Shown here in pieces: positions 6,816-8,640 of a DNA stretch of 8,640 bases. A program made the position numbers and the translations under genes. Every line of letters begins with the position of its first letter. Position 1 is the stretch's first letter. This DNA is from Actinomycetota bacterium (GTDB lineage Bacteria; Actinomycetota; Actinomycetes; S36-B12): the NCBI GenBank assembly GCA_010029945.1, contig RGQW01000066.1, positions 1 through 8,640 on the forward strand, given 5' to 3'. The notes beneath the pieces are model-generated. The model saw only the letters and a program-made list of their open reading frames with translations. It had not been told where the DNA came from and did no database searches.

Positions 6816-7442
6816 TCAGACCTTTCGAGAGGAGATCACCTGGTCGATGATCCCGTATTCCTTGGCCATATCCGCGGTGAGGATCTTGTCCCGCTCGATG
6901 TCCTGCTCGATCTGCTCCTCAGTCCGACCGGTATGCCGAGACAGGATGACTTCCATCTCCTTGCGCATGCGCAGAATCTCGTTCGCCTGAATCTCGATAT
7001 CCGAGCCCTGGCCTCCACCTTCGGTGTAGGGCTGATGGATCAGGACGCGGGCGTGCGGCAGGGCGAATCGCTTGCCGGCTGTCCCGGCAGCGAGCAGCAC
7101 CGAGGCCGCGGATGCCGCCTGTCCTAGGCAGACCGTCTGCACCTGCGGCTTGACGAACTGCATGGTGTCGTAGATCGCGGTCATGGCTGTGTACGAGCCA
7201 CCGGGTGAATTGATGTAGATCTGGATGTCTCGATCGGGGTCCATCGACTCCAACGTGAGCAACTGCGCCATGACGTCATCGGCCGACGCGTCATCGATCT
7301 GCACACCCAGGAAGATGATGCGCTCTTCGAACAGCTTCGTGTAGGGATTGTGGACCCGCTCGCCGTTGGCGGTGCGCTCGCGGAACTCCGGAACGATGTA
7401 CCGGCTGGACGGCGCCTGCGGCAGGAAGGGAACGTCACTCAT
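6816..7442 (-). CDS. clpP2: ClpP2, ATP-dependent Clp protease proteolytic subunit 2
   Basis: A 208-residue serine peptidase subunit. In actinobacteria ClpP1 and ClpP2 rings join into a mixed tetradecamer that degrades substrates delivered by ClpX or ClpC. The triad is complete at family spacing: Ser111 (GQAASAA), His136 (LIHQP) and Asp185 (ERDK). The oligomerisation/substrate strand YINSPGG is at 76-82. It matches mycobacterial ClpP2 rather than ClpP1: NPYTKLFEERIIFLG, VCLGQAASAA and a long N-terminal extension before it. The ATG (7442-7440) overlaps the clpP1 stop in ATGA, with an AAGGGA ribosome site about eight bases upstream inside clpP1, so the two are translationally coupled and made in similar amounts. 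No anomalies are seen. Confidence 0.97.
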   Translation of the reverse strand: MSDVPFLPQAPSSRYIVPEFRERTANGERVHNPYTKLFEERIIFLGVQIDDASADDVMAQLLTLESMDPDRDIQIYINSPGGSYTAMTAIYDTMQFVKPQVQTVCLGQAASAASVLLAAGTAGKRFALPHARVLIHQPYTEGGGQGSDIEIQANEILRMRKEMEVILSRHTGRTEEQIEQDIERDKILTADMAKEYGIIDQVISSRKV

Positions 7443-8062
7443 TTGGCACTTCCCTTCTTGCCCGGAGCATCCGCATCCGTGCTGTAAACGACATCGATGA
7501 GCCCGTACTCACGCGCCTCCTCGGCCGTGAACCAGCGGTCCCGGTCGGAATCCTTCTCGATCTGCTCGACCGTCTGGCCGCTGTGATCGGCGATCAGGCT
7601 CGCCATCCGCTTCTTGATGAACAGCATCTGCTCGGCCTGAATCTTGATATCCGATGCGGTGCCGCCGATACCGCCGAGCGGCTGATGCATCATGATCCGC
7701 GTGTTGGGCGTCGCATACCGCTTGCCCGGAGCCCCCGCGCATAGCAGGAACTGACCCATGGACGCCGCCAACCCCATCGCCACCGTCGCAACAGCATTAG
7801 GAATCAACTGCATGGTGTCGTAGATGACCATGCCCGCAGTGATCGAGCCACCCGGTGAGTTGATGTAGAGCGAGATATCCCGCTCATGATCCTCGGCTGC
7901 GAGAACCTGCAGCTGCTTGGCGATGCGATCGGAGTTCTCGTCGCGCACCTCACCCTCGAGCCAGATGATGCGTTCGCGCAACAGCCGCTCGTCGAGCATG
8001 TCGCCGAAGCCGCTCAATCCGCTGCTTGCTGCACGGAAATCGGGGGTGCTCACGCTGCTCAC
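7439..8062 (-). CDS. clpP1: ClpP1, ATP-dependent Clp protease proteolytic subunit 1
   Basis: A serine peptidase subunit of about 207 residues. The triad is Ser101 (GLAASMG), His126 (MMHQPLGG) and Asp175 (DSDRDRWF), with the same 25 and 49 spacings as in E. coli ClpP. YINSPGGSITAG and the DRDRWFTAEEA segment are close to mycobacterial ClpP1, which supports the P1 label. The start is not settled. TTG 8065, GTG 8062 and GTG 8053 are all in frame, and the only Shine-Dalgarno (AGGGAG) abuts TTG 8065, is 3 bases from GTG 8062 and 12 from GTG 8053. 8062 is taken as a compromise; the difference is at most four residues. It is first in the clpP1-clpP2 pair, 87 bp after tig. Confidence 0.96.
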   Translation of the reverse strand: MSSVSTPDFRAASSGLSGFGDMLDERLLRERIIWLEGEVRDENSDRIAKQLQVLAAEDHERDISLYINSPGGSITAGMVIYDTMQLIPNAVATVAMGLAASMGQFLLCAGAPGKRYATPNTRIMMHQPLGGIGGTASDIKIQAEQMLFIKKRMASLIADHSGQTVEQIEKDSDRDRWFTAEEAREYGLIDVVYSTDADAPGKKGSAK

Positions 8063-8088
8063 CAACTCCCTGTAGATGTGGAACCTAA

Positions 8089-8094
8089 AGACTA
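8089..8094 (-). promoter_or_regulatory. Candidate -10 element of the clpP1P2 promoter
   Basis: Minus-strand TAGTCT fits the TAnnnT pattern and would place a transcript start about 20 bases before the clpP1 start. No good -35 is visible, which would fit an activator-dependent promoter. Weak evidence on its own. Confidence 0.25.
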
Positions 8095-8105
8095 ACGGCG
8101 ATTAC

Positions 8106-8137
8106 CGAACAACACCCGCTCGCGGGCCTGCGGTTCG
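8106..8137 (-). terminator. Possible trigger factor terminator
   Basis: Just after the tig stop, nested inverted repeats are present: an outer pair CGAAC/GTTCG (8106-8110 with 8133-8137) and an inner CCCG-CTCG-CGGG (8115-8126). On the minus strand the inner stem is followed by TGTTGTT, a short T-rich run. It may end tig transcripts before the clpP1 promoter. The arms also overlap a possible regulator site, so the two readings compete. Confidence 0.35.
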
Positions 8138-8150
8138 CCGTCAGCCGAAC
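8133..8150. promoter_or_regulatory. ClgR-box-like site upstream of clpP1
   Basis: On the plus strand GTTCGC-CGTCA-GCC is followed by GAAC, about 70-90 bp before the clpP1 start. The actinobacterial activator ClgR, which controls clpP operons, is reported in Streptomyces to recognise GTTCGC-N5-GCG; this site differs only in the last base. The full sequence is a near palindrome, GTTCG-N8-CGAAC. A third CGAAC copy lies at 8106-8110. The match is short and could be chance. Confidence 0.3.
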
Positions 8151-8640
8151 TACTGACCGGACTCCGCAGCGGCCATCTGCGCCTGGAGCTGCGCCATCTG
8201 GGCCGCCTGCATGGCTTCGTTGAGTTCGGATTCCAGAGCCTGCAGGTCGACGGCGTCTCCATTGCTGTCGGTGACGGTCGCATTCTCCAGCACCAAGGCC
8301 AGGGCCTTCGAGCGGCGAATGTCCGACAGGGCCATGGACACCTGACCGGACTCCACGAGCGCCTGCGCCAGGGCGTCTGGAGCCATGCCGTACCGAGGCG
8401 CTTGCTGCATCAGCCAGTTGGACAACTCCGATTCGCCCACCGAGACCTCCTCGATCTCGGCGATGCGATCGAGGATGAACTGGCTCTTGAGCGCCTCGCG
8501 GGATTGCTGCTCAATCTCCGCGCGGTGCTCATCGGAGGCCTCGTGGCCGTCCTCGAAGTGAGCGTCGACCTCGGCCGCGATCACGCCTTCGGGCACGGGA
8601 ATATCGACGGAGGCCATCAATGCTTCGTTGACCTTCTCGC
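8150..8640 (-). CDS. tig: Trigger factor, C-terminal part (5' end outside window)
   Basis: The last 162 residues of trigger factor, the ribosome-bound chaperone and peptidyl-prolyl isomerase that meets nascent chains at the exit tunnel. The fragment belongs to the C-terminal helical chaperone domain: a VNEALMASVDIPVPEGVI strand-turn, a long acidic helix (VDAHFEDGH onward), QFILDRIAEIEEVSVGESEL and the NWLMQQAPRYGMAPDALAQ segment, all typical of the family. The ribosome-binding and FKBP-like domains lie beyond the right edge. The frame continues open to base 8640, so the ATG at 8620 is internal and not the start. The tail is rich in Ala, Gln and Met and ends in AAAESGQ, as often seen in actinobacterial trigger factors. 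Placement directly before clpP1 is the conserved bacterial order tig-clpP-clpX. Confidence 0.95.
   Translation of the reverse strand, partial: EKVNEALMASVDIPVPEGVIAAEVDAHFEDGHEASDEHRAEIEQQSREALKSQFILDRIAEIEEVSVGESELSNWLMQQAPRYGMAPDALAQALVESGQVSMALSDIRRSKALALVLENATVTDSNGDAVDLQALESELNEAMQAAQMAQLQAQMAAAESGQ

Noticed and set aside
1..8640. CRISPR array, tRNA/rRNA, insertion sequence or phage genes
   Set aside because: No regularly spaced repeats, tRNA-like cloverleaf, transposase or phage motif was seen on either strand; base composition looks even along the window.

Overview
The window comes from a high-GC Actinomycetota genome. Evidence for this: two paralogous ClpP genes in tandem resembling mycobacterial ClpP1 and ClpP2, a ClpX with the actinobacterial-type zinc-finger N-terminus, many GTG starts (pilin, NlpC/P60 protein, membrane protein and clpX), and strong G/C preference at third codon positions. 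The ClpX and ClpP sequences feel Micrococcales-like, but that is an impression, not a placement.

Layout: (1) 1-1017, minus strand: a type IV prepilin-like protein with a class III signal sequence and a long beta-rich, Ig/transthyretin-like exported part; it runs off the left edge. (2) 1092-2636, minus strand: a secreted NlpC/P60 peptidoglycan hydrolase with a coiled-coil middle, 74 bp upstream of the pilin gene on the same strand. (3) 2637-2703: a compact divergent promoter region with a perfect 6-bp inverted repeat and a possible 12-codon leader ORF overlapping the hydrolase start. (4) 2704-5415, plus strand: a 903-residue protein with 7-8 membrane segments. Its cytoplasmic part reads as a highly degenerate GGDEF domain followed by a degenerate EAL domain, so it is probably a non-catalytic relative of cyclic-di-GMP enzymes. 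(5) 5475-8640, minus strand: the conserved tig-clpP1-clpP2-clpX locus (trigger factor, both ClpP peptidase subunits, ClpX unfoldase), with tig cut off by the right edge.

The most striking anomaly is in clpX. The zinc-binding N-terminus (53 residues) and the rest of the AAA+ module (335 residues) are both well preserved but lie in different frames, and about 39 residues normally between them, including the YVIGQ region, are absent. As written, this copy cannot make ClpX. It is either an assembly or sequencing error or a real internal deletion.

The second is the degenerate GGDEF-EAL membrane protein. It stands divergently next to a wall hydrolase and a pilin-like gene, which invites (but does not prove) a link between a c-di-GMP-like signalling scaffold and cell-surface remodelling. 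The Clp locus itself is ordinary housekeeping: nascent-chain folding followed by regulated proteolysis.
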